From positions 17,204-81,203 of the forward strand of contig JAFQLS010000022.1 of the NCBI GenBank assembly GCA_017396555.1: a DNA stretch of 64,000 nucleotides, in the 5' to 3' direction. The stretch comes from Lachnospiraceae bacterium (lineage in GTDB: Bacteria; Bacillota; Clostridia; Lachnospirales; Lachnospiraceae). Position 1 is the first letter of the stretch, and every line of letters begins with the position of its first letter. The notes beneath the pieces were generated by a model, which saw only the letters and a list, made by a program, of their open reading frames with translations, did no database searches and had not been told where the DNA came from. Shown here piece after piece: positions 27,648 to 36,190 of the stretch. A program made the position numbers and the translations under genes.

Positions 27648-28700
27648 CTATTCATCATCTGTGAACTGACTCATACTGTCTAAGCTGCCGGAATTCAAAT
27701 CACGGATATCTTTGATACTGTATTTCATCATTGCAAGTCTTGTAAGACCAAGTCCAAAGGCAAATCCTGTATATTCCTCCGGATCAATTCCTCCTGCCTT
27801 TAATACTTCCGGATGAATCATACCACAAGGACATAACTCTAACCATCCACTGTGTTTACACGAAGGACATCCTTCTCCTCCACAGATTTCACAGTTAATA
27901 TCAAGCTCAAATCCGGGTTCCACGAACGGGAAGAATCCAGGACGAAGTCTGACCTTGATATCTCTGTTAAATACTTCTGAAAGCATTGTCTTCATAAAGT
28001 AAATAAGATTAGAAATTGATATATTCTTATCAACCATTACACCTTCCATCTGGAAAAATGTATTCTCATGACAAGCATCTGTTGCTTCATTTCTAAAGCA
28101 TCTTCCCGGGAAAATAGCCTTGATTGGCACACCCTTTTCAATTAAATCCTTGCCATATTTCTTATAAATAGCATTCTGAGCTGCTGATGTATGAGACTTA
28201 AGAAGCTGACCATTTTCAAGATAATAGGTATCCTGCATATCTCTTGCCGGATGATACTTAGGAATATTTAATGCTTCAAAGCACTCATAATCTGTTACAA
28301 CCTCGCTATAATCTTCTACTGTAAATCCCATAGACTTAAATACATTCTCACACTGACGCTGAACAAGAGTTATTGGATGATACGAACCACGCTCAAGCAC
28401 TGGTGGTATAGAAATATCTATATCCGGTGTTGAATTAATTTCCTCTTCTAATTCTAATCGTGCAAGCTCTTCCTTCTTAGCTGCCAGCTTATCTGCAACT
28501 TCATTCTTTAATACATTTACTTCCTGACCAAGAGTTCTTCTCTCTTCGTCAGAAATCTTGCCCATATCCTTTAAAATAGCTGTAATACTACCCTTCTTGC
28601 CAAGATATCCAACTCTCATATTTTCAAGTTCTGCTGCATCCTTGACATTTTGAAGTTCTGCTTCGAATTGTTTTCTTAATTCAGAAATTTTCTCATTCAT
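27648..28700 (-). CDS. pheS: Phenylalanyl-tRNA synthetase alpha subunit
   Basis: 350 residues. It has the N-terminal coiled coil (residues 1-85), then class II motifs: motif 2 GRCFRNEATDACHENTFFQMEG and motif 3 GFAFGLGLTRLAMMKY. The cysteine-rich stretch CEICGGEGCPSCK is usual in this clade. It forms the catalytic subunit for charging tRNA-Phe. A T-box leader with a Phe specifier precedes it, so expression should rise when uncharged tRNA-Phe builds up. Confidence 0.97.
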   Translation of the reverse strand: MNEKISELRKQFEAELQNVKDAAELENMRVGYLGKKGSITAILKDMGKISDEERRTLGQEVNVLKNEVADKLAAKKEELARLELEEEINSTPDIDISIPPVLERGSYHPITLVQRQCENVFKSMGFTVEDYSEVVTDYECFEALNIPKYHPARDMQDTYYLENGQLLKSHTSAAQNAIYKKYGKDLIEKGVPIKAIFPGRCFRNEATDACHENTFFQMEGVMVDKNISISNLIYFMKTMLSEVFNRDIKVRLRPGFFPFVEPGFELDINCEICGGEGCPSCKHSGWLELCPCGMIHPEVLKAGGIDPEEYTGFAFGLGLTRLAMMKYSIKDIRDLNSGSLDSMSQFTDDE

Positions 28701-28739
28701 GATAATCCTCCTAGATTTGTTCTTATAAATTAAAAAAAC

Positions 28740-28986
28740 CCATATTCTTACGAATATGAGACGAATAAAACCGCGGTACCACTCAACTTCCTGTGCACAA
28801 ACACAAGCCCTCTATACTTAACGCGTATTAACGTCATTCCCTACTATATCGTTCAGGAAAGCAACTCCGGTGAGAAATTCATATATATAATTTTAACTGA
28901 GGACAGCTTCCAGCCGATGACCATCCCTCTCTGACAGTAACTATATAACTACTAGCACCTTCACGGTCTTTAAAATATAACATCTG
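28740..28986 (-). ncRNA. T-box leader of pheST (Phe specifier)
   Basis: The T-box sequence GTGGTACCGCGG (28782-28771) is followed by an intrinsic terminator CATATTCGTAAGAATATG (28758-28741) with a T-run. Stem I has the conserved AGAGAGGGATGGTCATCG and GGCTGGAAGC distal segments. The likely specifier codon is TTC at 28876-28874 in GAATTTCTCACC, matching Phe and the downstream genes. Confidence 0.94.
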
Positions 28987-28992
28987 TGGCTA

Positions 28993-29021
28993 ATCTTACC
29001 ACAATATGTTTCATATGTCAA
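28993..29021 (-). promoter_or_regulatory. Promoter of the T-box-pheST operon
   Basis: TTGACA (29021-29016), 17 nt, TAAGAT (28998-28993) with extended -10 TGG; the start site should be close to 28986. Confidence 0.75.
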
Positions 29022-29040
29022 ATTATAAGGTATTTTTTAT

Positions 29041-29069
29041 TTGTAGAGTAACTAATAAAATGATATAAT
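29041..29069 (+). promoter_or_regulatory. Promoter of the yihY-like gene
   Basis: TTGTAG (29041-29046), 17 nt, TATAAT (29064-29069), about 33 nt before the ATG. Confidence 0.7.
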
Positions 29070-29102
29070 AATGCATATCATAAAACAAAAAGAGGATTAT
29101 AT

Positions 29103-29960
29103 ATGCTTAGCAAAATAATTAGTACAGTTCGGTTGTTTCTTAACAGATTAAAAGATGACGATATAAGCGCCTATTCAGCTCAGGCAGCTTTCTTTATTAT
29201 ACTCTCAAGTGTACCATTTATTTTATTACTTCTTACAATTCTTAAGTATACTCCTCTTACAGAAGATATGTTTACAGAATTTTTACTAAATATTTTACCT
29301 GATTCATTAGACAGCTTTGTAGCTTCACTAATAAGACAATTATACTCCTCTGCTTCCGGCACAGTAATCTCTATTACTGCTATTGCAACCTTATGGTCAG
29401 CCGGCAAGGGAATATTATCTATTATAAGAGGTATGAATTCTATACATCATACAACTGAAACACGCAATTATTTTGTACTAAGGGCTGTATCAACCATATA
29501 CACAGTGTTATTTTTGATTGCTATTATTCTTATGCTTGCCATTCTTGTGTTTGGTAACTACCTTTATGAATTTTTAGGCACGCATGCGCCACTAATCCAC
29601 GAATTTCTCGGTGTCTTCATAAATGATAAAGATATAATATCCATACTTTTTCTTATTTTATTTTTTATATGTGTATATAAAATTGCACCTGATAAAAATT
29701 ATACAGTATTTAATCATTTACCCGGTTCAATATTCTCTGCTTTATCATGGTATGGTTTTTCATATATCTTTTCCATATACGTAGATAATTACAGCAAAAT
29801 TACATTTATGTATGGCAGTCTCTCAACTGTCGCCATCCTAATGCTTTGGCTATATTTCTGCATGTATTTAATGTTTATAGGCGGAGAAATCAATGTTATC
29901 TTCAAACCTAATATAGACAAATTACACAAGCATTTATCCGCCAAATATCACAATCTATAG
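29103..29960 (+). CDS. YihY/BrkB-family inner membrane protein
   Basis: 285 residues with six hydrophobic segments and the family pattern ISAYSAQAAFFIILSSVPFILLLLT near the N-terminus, TLWSAGKGILSIIRGMN, and GSLSTVAILMLWLYFCMYLMFIGGEIN near the end. Older names call it RNase BN; that activity belongs to another protein, and the real role of the family is unsettled (possibly an exporter or envelope integrity). It converges on the spoIID-like gene, the two stops sharing the palindrome CTATAG. Confidence 0.9.
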   Translation: MLSKIISTVRLFLNRLKDDDISAYSAQAAFFIILSSVPFILLLLTILKYTPLTEDMFTEFLLNILPDSLDSFVASLIRQLYSSASGTVISITAIATLWSAGKGILSIIRGMNSIHHTTETRNYFVLRAVSTIYTVLFLIAIILMLAILVFGNYLYEFLGTHAPLIHEFLGVFINDKDIISILFLILFFICVYKIAPDKNYTVFNHLPGSIFSALSWYGFSYIFSIYVDNYSKITFMYGSLSTVAILMLWLYFCMYLMFIGGEINVIFKPNIDKLHKHLSAKYHNL

Positions 29961-31352
29961 CTCATACATGTTTTTTATTTCGACCTTGTTATAGAAAAAT
30001 TTGATTATCTGTTCATAAGTCATACCTTTTTCTGCCATTGTTCTTGTGGCATTCTGACTCATTCCAACTCCGTGTCCAAATCCTCCTCCTATAAATTCAA
30101 AATAAAGCTTTCCGTCCTTAACAACCTTATCTACTACAAAATATCCACTCGGCAGCATATCAAATCCACCTGTCTTTTCTCCATCTTTGTCATAAAGAGT
30201 TACATTTGAAATATCAAATAGTTTTCTTATGTTACTCTGTAATCTTACCTTAACATTTCCTTCACTTCCTTTAATGTTAATAGTTTTTATAATACCTCCC
30301 TTTCCCCTTTTTATAATCTCAATATCCTTTACCTCTCCCACATATGTTCTTTTAACATCATCAATTGTTGGCAACATTTTATTAACCGAATAGGAAAGTT
30401 CATCAGCACTCATCATTACACTCCATCTATACAAATCATAATCTTTATCATAAGTATCTGCCTCTTTTCTTATAAATTCGTCAAAATTCTCTTCTTTTGA
30501 TAAATCCACTCCTTTTTTTTCAGACAAATACACACTCTTAATATATGGAAAATTCTTATTTCCCCATATATCTGCAATTGTTGTAGCTCCACAAGATGTA
30601 GAAAAAAACAACGCATTAATAGGCTCATTTTCATACGTTATAATCATTCCACAAGTTTCATCAACCGCCTCTATAACATCCTCTGTAGGTTCCACATTAT
30701 TATATACCTGATAGTTAACACTATCATCTACATGTGCATTATATTTTTTATAAGACTCGCTAAGCACCTGACTATATGCATAGGTTCTTGCACATACCGC
30801 TTGTACCATTAATGCAGTTTTCTCATAGTTAGATGGCATTTCACTTGGAACAACACCATACAAATACTCTTCAATTGATACTTCATTGGTTATCAATATT
30901 TTGTCATCATACAAATCAAGTTCTATGCTCCCAAAATACTTTGGATTACCATACTGTCTCTCTATCGTCAATAATTCTATTTTCGCATTTTCATTCGTAG
31001 GTACTAATTTAATTTTTCCTTTCTTAAAATACTTACTTTCCGGCTCTATATTTATGGTTTTACCAGCCTTTATTATCTTTTCTTTATCTCCATAAATTAA
31101 TTTACAATCCGAATCACATTTAAGTGTAGCTTTAGAATGAAATATATTTTCAAAATCATCGGTCATGATAAGCACTCTTATATCAACTTGCCTATCTACA
31201 TCCTCTTTTTCATTTGAAATAGCCAGTTTATATTTACTCTTTGTCTCTACTTCTTCTGCAATGTTATCATTTTCAGAAAATTTCAACGCAATTAGAAACA
31301 CTGTAAACATAACCATCAAGAGTAAAATACCCAATTTTATGTATTTTTTCAT
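29955..31352 (-). CDS. SpoIID/LytB-domain protein (lytic transglycosylase-like)
   Basis: 465 residues. An N-terminal membrane helix (residues 7-24) anchors an outer part. The SpoIID domain shows YLYGVVPSEMP, ALMVQAVCARTYAYSQ with the catalytic-type glutamate in SEMP, SCGATTIADIWGN and the closing GGGFGHGVGMSQNATRTMAEKG. SpoIID cuts glycan strands during engulfment in spore formers, and relatives occur in non-spore-formers. It starts 12 nt after GGAGG. It lies downstream of the 6S RNA terminator, so has its own transcript. No other sporulation genes are next to it. Confidence 0.88.
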   Translation of the reverse strand: MKKYIKLGILLLMVMFTVFLIALKFSENDNIAEEVETKSKYKLAISNEKEDVDRQVDIRVLIMTDDFENIFHSKATLKCDSDCKLIYGDKEKIIKAGKTINIEPESKYFKKGKIKLVPTNENAKIELLTIERQYGNPKYFGSIELDLYDDKILITNEVSIEEYLYGVVPSEMPSNYEKTALMVQAVCARTYAYSQVLSESYKKYNAHVDDSVNYQVYNNVEPTEDVIEAVDETCGMIITYENEPINALFFSTSCGATTIADIWGNKNFPYIKSVYLSEKKGVDLSKEENFDEFIRKEADTYDKDYDLYRWSVMMSADELSYSVNKMLPTIDDVKRTYVGEVKDIEIIKRGKGGIIKTINIKGSEGNVKVRLQSNIRKLFDISNVTLYDKDGEKTGGFDMLPSGYFVVDKVVKDGKLYFEFIGGGFGHGVGMSQNATRTMAEKGMTYEQIIKFFYNKVEIKNMYEL

Positions 31353-31399
31353 GCCAATTTACCCCTCCAAAATTATCCTAATAAATAAAAGTAAATAAT

Positions 31400-31425
31400 A
31401 AAAGCAGCAATTCAATGCTGCTTTT
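31400..31425 (-). terminator. Terminator after the 6S RNA
   Basis: Stem AAAGCAGCA/TGCTGCTTT (31401-31409 with 31416-31424) followed on the minus strand by TATTATTTACTTTTATTT. Confidence 0.7.
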
Positions 31426-31436
31426 ATTACTTAATA

Positions 31437-31614
31437 TATCTCCCAAAATGCCGGTTCCTGGTTTTGAGTCCTAGCCGCGCTAGGTGGGCAACCGCAACTT
31501 CCAATCTGCCTTCCACTTATAGAGGCCTGACATCATGTAAGCAATATAGGAATCCCTTATTCAAAAATGTAGGTTCAAAATAGCAGGAGTTATCGAACAT
31601 CTCAGGAATTTTGA
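31437..31614 (-). ncRNA. ssrS: 6S RNA
   Basis: About 178 nt with no reading frame. The ends pair as a 10-bp closing stem (31607-31598 with 31450-31441, including GU pairs). The body is a long rod with GATGTTCGAT near the 5' side and GCGGTTGCCCACC and CTAGCGCGGCTAG near the 3' side, which I recognise as the clostridial form of 6S. It mimics an open promoter and binds RNA polymerase with the housekeeping sigma factor. It has a near-consensus promoter and its own terminator. Confidence 0.85.
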
Positions 31615-31621
31615 TATATTA

Positions 31622-31650
31622 AGTATACCTTATTCTATGCAATTTTTCAA
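31622..31650 (-). promoter_or_regulatory. Strong promoter of the 6S RNA
   Basis: TTGAAA (31650-31645), 17 nt, TATACT (31627-31622): near consensus, giving a start near 31615. Confidence 0.8.
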
Positions 31651-31690
31651 GAAAAAATGCATATTTTTTTATACAATTTTATAAAAATTT

Positions 31691-32527
31691 TTATTCTGTA
31701 TTTTTCAAAATCTCTACTACTTCCTGCTCTGTCTTATCAACTCTTACAGCAATCTCATCCACAGATAATCCGCACTCGCTGTATGCAATAACTTTACCTT
31801 CTATCTTACCAGCATTTTTTCCTTTTTGTTCTGCTCTTTCTAATACAGGACACATATTATCAACACCTCCCTCAAGCTTTAACAAATCCAAATATCTATT
31901 ATCCTCTGTAAAGACTGAAAATAATTTCATTAATTCATCTACATGGATAATCTTATCCGGGCTTGGTACATACTCATTATATTTTCTCATTTGTGTCAAA
32001 TATTGAACAACATGCTTGAAATCACTTGTAAACATATCTACTGTCTCATCTTCCAAGTATGCTAATTCAAATACGTTGATCTTATAGTCATTAACATACG
32101 GCTTAAGGTTCTCTGGAACTTTAACACAATCAAACAATGAATGCTTCTTATCCCATCTATCATTACCATAATACAACACAATGGTTACAACAGGATATAA
32201 ATCTCCCTGTTCCTTAAGTATCTGCGAACGGTACGCCGCACCATCATATCCTATGACTCTAACAGGCATATTATTATCAACCTTAGTCTGATTCTCCATA
32301 CCACATATAGCTATCCTAACATTACCTTTATTCCAATACTTAGCCATATCACGTTCTTGTTCGTGAAGCTTACTTGTGTCAGCCTTGTAGTGACTCATAA
32401 GACCTGTCTCAGATAGTTCAATAGGTTCGATAACCCTCTCACCCTTAAATAACAATACATTAACAATATCCGCAAATACATCTTCATAATCCACTAATAA
32501 CTTCTCTGCGATATCTTTTTGAAACAT
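31691..32527 (-). CDS. Rpn family recombination-promoting nuclease/putative transposase
   Basis: 278 residues of the PD-(D/E)XK superfamily found in Rpn and Transposase_31 proteins. Visible features are the N-terminal DVFADIVNVLLFKGERVI, a middle RDMAKYWNKGNVRIAICGMENQTKVD with the ENQ variant of the nuclease core, and PVVTIVLYYGNDRWD. The C-terminus has the common tail for this family, a small helix-turn-helix-like segment (SVDEIAVRVDKTEQEVVEIL). Such proteins cut DNA in the cytoplasm, and many copies occur in gut clostridia. It has AAGGAGG before ATG and a strong promoter. No inverted repeats flank it. Confidence 0.82.
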   Translation of the reverse strand: MFQKDIAEKLLVDYEDVFADIVNVLLFKGERVIEPIELSETGLMSHYKADTSKLHEQERDMAKYWNKGNVRIAICGMENQTKVDNNMPVRVIGYDGAAYRSQILKEQGDLYPVVTIVLYYGNDRWDKKHSLFDCVKVPENLKPYVNDYKINVFELAYLEDETVDMFTSDFKHVVQYLTQMRKYNEYVPSPDKIIHVDELMKLFSVFTEDNRYLDLLKLEGGVDNMCPVLERAEQKGKNAGKIEGKVIAYSECGLSVDEIAVRVDKTEQEVVEILKNTE

Positions 32528-32590
32528 TCTAGTGCCTCCTTCAAAGTTGCCACTGTAAATGTTTCTCCTAACACAATACCTTATATATCA

Positions 32591-32619
32591 ATAGTATAGT
32601 ATCGCTATAGTTTTGTCAA
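32591..32619 (-). promoter_or_regulatory. Promoter of the Rpn nuclease gene
   Basis: TTGACA (32619-32614), 17 nt, TACTAT (32596-32591); a TATACT overlaps with a 15-nt spacer. Confidence 0.65.
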
Positions 32620-32647
32620 TATAGAACTTTTATTTTTTCTTCCCAAT

Positions 32648-32721
32648 CTTAACGATAAAGTTAAGAAACGCAATAATTGAGCAAGGTGTGAGATTCAAGA
32701 GCATTCTTAACCTCACACCTT
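32648..32721. other. Paired hairpins around the end of the small membrane peptide gene
   Basis: Arms AAGGTGTGAG (32683-32692) and CTCACACCTT (32712-32721) form a perfect 10-bp stem; the second contains the peptide stop codon. Another hairpin, CTTAAC/GTTAAG, lies at 32648-32665. Neither has a good U-tract, so I cannot say whether they terminate or pair with another RNA. Confidence 0.5.
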
Positions 32722-32790
32722 TACTTTGCTTATGAGCATTACATTTATAATCAAAGAAATAATAAATATCACAATCAATAAACTCTTCAT
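32713..32790 (-). CDS. 25-residue single-helix membrane peptide
   Basis: A very short gene: MKSLLIVIFIISL then IINVMLISKVKV, i.e. one hydrophobic helix with a basic tail. It starts at ATG 32790 with GAGGG 7 nt upstream, and stops inside one arm of a strong hairpin. Size and shape resemble type I toxins and small regulatory membrane peptides, but I see no proven antisense RNA and do not recognise a family. It lies between the Rpn gene and folBK in a 400-nt region with no other gene. Confidence 0.45.
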   Translation of the reverse strand: MKSLLIVIFIISLIINVMLISKVKV

Positions 32791-32859
32791 TTGTTGTCCC
32801 TCTTTTCTAATTATCTAAAGCATATTTTCGCACATACACTCTATTATTTTTACTTTTTA

Positions 32860-32888
32860 TTGCTAGATTATTAAAAATTATATATAAT
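32860..32888 (+). promoter_or_regulatory. Promoter of folBK
   Basis: TTGCTA (32860-32865), 17 nt, TATAAT (32883-32888), about 38 nt before the ATG. Confidence 0.7.
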
Positions 32889-32926
32889 CAACTTAGTTAT
32901 AAAAATAAATGAAATGGGTGTAAAAT

Positions 32927-33763
32927 ATGAAAAATTATTACGACGAAATCAAAATATATGATTTAGAGACATTTGCCAACCATGGTGTCTTATCCGAGGA
33001 AAAGACCCTTGGACAAAAATTTCTAATCAGTTGTACTCTGTATACAGATATTTCTAAAGCAGGACATACAGACAAATTAAAATATTCTATTAACTATGCT
33101 GAGGTATGTACATTTATAGATGAATTTATGAGAAATAATACATACAATCTTCTTGAAGCTTGTGCCGAAAAACTATGCAACACACTACTTACACACTTTA
33201 GAGCCGTAGACAAAATCAGTCTTGAAATTAAAAAACCATGGGCACCTATACATCTACCTCTTGATACTGTATCTGTCAAAATAGAAAGAGGCTGGCATAT
33301 CGCTTATATTGCGCTTGGTTCAAATATTGGAGATAGCAGAAGATATTTTTCAGATGCTATAGAAGCTATAGACGAAATGGAAGAATGCGATGTTATTAAG
33401 ATATCCGATTATATCACGACCCCACCATACGGACCGGTTGAACAGGATGATTTCCTAAATGGCTGTATAATGATTAGAACCACTCTCAGTCCAAAGGAAT
33501 TATTAAAAACTCTTAATCAAATGGAAGCAAATGCCGGAAGGACAAGGGAAGTCCACTGGGGTCCCAGAACTCTCGACCTTGATATTTTACTCTATGATGA
33601 CCTTGTAATGTTTACAGACAATCTGATAATACCTCACATTGAAATGCACAAAAGGGACTTTGTCCTAAAACCATTAAGACAAATAGCCCCTTATGTAATA
33701 CATCCGGTTTATAACAAATCCATAACCGAATTATTTGATAACGTTTGCAATTGTACTAAGTAA
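32927..33763 (+). CDS. folBK: Bifunctional dihydroneopterin aldolase / HPPK (FolB-FolK fusion)
   Basis: 278 residues. Residues 1-120 are FolB (DLETFANHGVLSEEKTLGQKFLISC, NYAEVCTFIDEF, LEACAEKLC, KIERGW). Residues 122-275 are FolK, the pyrophosphokinase (AYIALGSNIGDSRRYF, TPPYGPVEQDDFLNG, GRTREVHWGPRTLDLDILLYDD, IPHIEMHKRDFVL). Together they convert dihydroneopterin to the pyrophosphate used for folate. This fusion order is common in clostridia. It has its own promoter, and its last 33 nt overlap the convergent response-regulator gene. No folP or folE is adjacent. Confidence 0.94.
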   Translation: MKNYYDEIKIYDLETFANHGVLSEEKTLGQKFLISCTLYTDISKAGHTDKLKYSINYAEVCTFIDEFMRNNTYNLLEACAEKLCNTLLTHFRAVDKISLEIKKPWAPIHLPLDTVSVKIERGWHIAYIALGSNIGDSRRYFSDAIEAIDEMEECDVIKISDYITTPPYGPVEQDDFLNGCIMIRTTLSPKELLKTLNQMEANAGRTREVHWGPRTLDLDILLYDDLVMFTDNLIIPHIEMHKRDFVLKPLRQIAPYVIHPVYNKSITELFDNVCNCTK

Positions 33764-34489
33764 TTTTTCACTACTAATAGGCTTAAGGATGTATCCTGCC
33801 GGATTCAGATGTAATACGGCAGTGATGTGTTCCTTATCCGCTATACCTGTCAAAAATATAATCGGAATATCCTTATATTCAGGAATTTCTCTTATTTTCT
33901 CAAACGTAACCTTTCCATTCCAGCCAGGCATATCATAATCAAGCAATATCAAATCAGGTTGCTTCTTTTCCATAAGCTTAAGTGCCTGTTCACCCGAAAT
34001 TGATACCGATACATTATACTTATTCTCTAATAAAGACTTAGTATTTCTAAGCATTAATGCACTATCATCGATGATTAAAATATTTTTCTTAGAATCATTT
34101 ATTTTCTCCATAACCCCTTCATCCTTGTCAGTACCAAATAATACTTCCTTACACTTATTTATTATTACCTCCGAACCCACTGGTCTTGTCAGACACATAA
34201 ATCTTTTTTCAGGTAAATACTCCCTGTACTTATTACACTCATCCTTAGTTCCTATAACTAATGTATTAATATTCGAATTATTTCTAACAAGTTCCATAAA
34301 TATTTTAGTGTTTATATCATCAATTTCTGTACAGCATACAATAACAAGATCAGGTCTGCTTATTTTCAACATACCTTTTATAAGTTCAATTGATTCTGAA
34401 CAGAGCTGTACATCAAAATGTCTTGTCAGACACATATTAAGATTTTCCAGAAGATTATTAAATTCACCGATTAACAATATTTTTTTCAT
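33731..34489 (-). CDS. Response regulator with two receiver domains, the first degenerate
   Basis: About 252 residues from ATG 34489 (AAAGGAA 5 nt upstream; the longer start adds five residues). Residues 1-115 have a receiver-like fold but lack the phospho-acceptor pattern (PDLVIVCCTEID). Residues 130-252 are a normal receiver: IDDSALMLRN, LLDYDMPGWNG with the phosphorylatable aspartate, FLTG and KPIS. There is no DNA-binding or enzymatic output domain, so it must act through protein contacts, as CheY- or SpoIIAA-type adaptors do. No histidine kinase is nearby. Its 3' end overlaps folBK antisense. Confidence 0.82.
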   Translation of the reverse strand: MKKILLIGEFNNLLENLNMCLTRHFDVQLCSESIELIKGMLKISRPDLVIVCCTEIDDINTKIFMELVRNNSNINTLVIGTKDECNKYREYLPEKRFMCLTRPVGSEVIINKCKEVLFGTDKDEGVMEKINDSKKNILIIDDSALMLRNTKSLLENKYNVSVSISGEQALKLMEKKQPDLILLDYDMPGWNGKVTFEKIREIPEYKDIPIIFLTGIADKEHITAVLHLNPAGYILKPISSEKLLSTIANVIK

Positions 34490-34639
34490 AATGATTCCTT
34501 TCATTTATGGATTATTTTCTAATTCTGCTCCAAATTCTTATTTTATAAGTTTATCACGATATAAATTATTTTACAATTTCTATTGATAAATTTATTCTCT
34601 TACTTCTTAATTGTAACCTTCCTCATTCAGACGTTTTCC

Positions 34640-36079
34640 TTAATTTACCGGTATAAATATATCTTCCACATATATACCCATTATCTTGTTAACATCTATC
34701 TGCTCCTCAAATTCATATTCTTTTTGCAAATAATGTTTATCACCCTCTTGTACATAATTTACTGCACCACTGGATATAAATGTAATTTCTTCAAAATCAT
34801 GACTTTCTATCAGGTATTCTGTTCCGTCTACCATTTTAATGCTAATATGAATGGAAGTATCTGTAATAGCCAGTTCATCATATGGAAATTTGGATACATC
34901 TGTCATAAATGTCATTCCTATAGGTGTAATTCTTATATTTTCAACCTTTGCTGTAGTATTAACAAACGGAAACTCTACATTATTATTTTCAAGCATAATC
35001 TCTTCTCTTATAGTATAATCCACATTAAATGTTATCCCCCACATTCCTTCTACTAACATGGTAGGATTATCTGACAAAGGCTTGTCCGTAAGATTTCTAA
35101 GAGACAAGGTGACTTCCGAATCCTCTATTAACTCATCAACACTTAGCAAACTCAATATATAAGTAGCCCTATTAGGCGAATTTTGCTGAACCTCAAATAA
35201 CTTACATTCCTTTGCTCCACCAAGAATATCTGATGAATTGTAATTACTTCCTTTGCAAAAAGCATAATATTCAAAAGCTATATCCTCATTAAATTCAACA
35301 CTGGCAGGTGCTGTCACCTCAATAAGCAGATATATATTCTTCTTATCAATAATTGATTCCTTAAGCTCAATCATTAAATCCGGCTTACTTGTAATATTCT
35401 GTTCTTCACTGCTTATTCCCAGACTTTCCGGCTCCTTTATTGTCCCGGTATCTTTATCACTAACCGTAAATATATCCATTATCCTATTTCTAAATCCATC
35501 AAATAATCTTGCTCTAACAACTATTACATTCAAGGAAAAAACAAGTCCTAAAACTGTCAAACATAAAACAACAATAAATAAGCCTTTTGAATTCTTTTTC
35601 TTCTTTGCAATCGGCAAGCGCTCTTTAAGCATATCTCTACCTCTATTCATTCTTGATTTTACTGTACCTATAGGAATATTTAAAACTTCTCCAATCTCTT
35701 TAATAGATAAATTTCCATAATAATACAAAATAATAACACTCCGGTATTCTTCATTAAGCTCCTGTACTATATCCCATAATTCGTCGTGATCATCATATGA
35801 AGCCCCAACCAGAGCTTCAACCTTTTCATTTCCCGGAAGTGCAAATCTCTTTCTAATAAGCTGTAACGCCTCATTTCTGGTAATGGTTATAAGCCACGAC
35901 TTTAATTTGTCCATATCCTTAAGTTCGTCAATATGTTCATACGCCTTTAGTATAGCACTGCAAACTGCATCTTCAGCATCTGTCTCATTTTTAAGAATTT
36001 TAAATGCTATAGCATAAAGCTGCAGTCTATAATTATCAATATTTTCACTAAATATTTCTCTCCTCATAACACTTTTCAT
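34640..36079 (-). CDS. ECF sigma factor fused to a membrane helix and DUF4179-like outer domain
   Basis: 479 residues. Residues 1-165 are a sigma-70 family ECF factor: region 2 (AYAIAF..ETDAEDAVCSAILKAYEHI, LKSWLITITRNEALQLIRK) and region 4 (SVIILYYYGNLSIKEIGEVLNIPIGTVKSRMNRGR). A basic stretch (KKKKNSKG) and one membrane helix (about residues 172-192) follow. The rest, about 280 residues, is predicted to lie outside and resembles the C-terminal part of DUF4179 anti-sigma proteins. Normally sigma and anti-sigma are separate; here one chain holds both. A candidate ECF promoter lies just upstream, suggesting autoregulation. ATG 36079 abuts AAAGG, so ATG 36067 is a possible start. Confidence 0.75.
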   Translation of the reverse strand: MKSVMRREIFSENIDNYRLQLYAIAFKILKNETDAEDAVCSAILKAYEHIDELKDMDKLKSWLITITRNEALQLIRKRFALPGNEKVEALVGASYDDHDELWDIVQELNEEYRSVIILYYYGNLSIKEIGEVLNIPIGTVKSRMNRGRDMLKERLPIAKKKKNSKGLFIVVLCLTVLGLVFSLNVIVVRARLFDGFRNRIMDIFTVSDKDTGTIKEPESLGISSEEQNITSKPDLMIELKESIIDKKNIYLLIEVTAPASVEFNEDIAFEYYAFCKGSNYNSSDILGGAKECKLFEVQQNSPNRATYILSLLSVDELIEDSEVTLSLRNLTDKPLSDNPTMLVEGMWGITFNVDYTIREEIMLENNNVEFPFVNTTAKVENIRITPIGMTFMTDVSKFPYDELAITDTSIHISIKMVDGTEYLIESHDFEEITFISSGAVNYVQEGDKHYLQKEYEFEEQIDVNKIMGIYVEDIFIPVN

Positions 36080-36103
36080 CCTTTTATAGTTTTAATCCAC
36101 ATA

Positions 36104-36134
36104 TTATAGATTCACGAAATCGACAAAAGGTTCC
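36104..36134 (-). promoter_or_regulatory. ECF-type promoter for the fused sigma gene
   Basis: GGAACC (36134-36129), 17 nt, ATCTATAA (36111-36104), close to the GGAACTT...TCTAA layout of ECF sigma promoters and about 25 nt before the start. This would be autoregulation. Confidence 0.4.
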
Positions 36135-36144
36135 AAAAATCTAA

Positions 36145-36175
36145 AAAAGGAATCCCTATTTAAGAGATTCCTTTT
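36145..36175 (-). terminator. Terminator of the pckA transcript
   Basis: AAGGAATC (36147-36154) pairs with GATTCCTT (36166-36173), extended by A-T pairs, then TTTTTTAG on the minus strand. Confidence 0.85.
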
Positions 36176-36190
36176 CAAACATACTAAATA

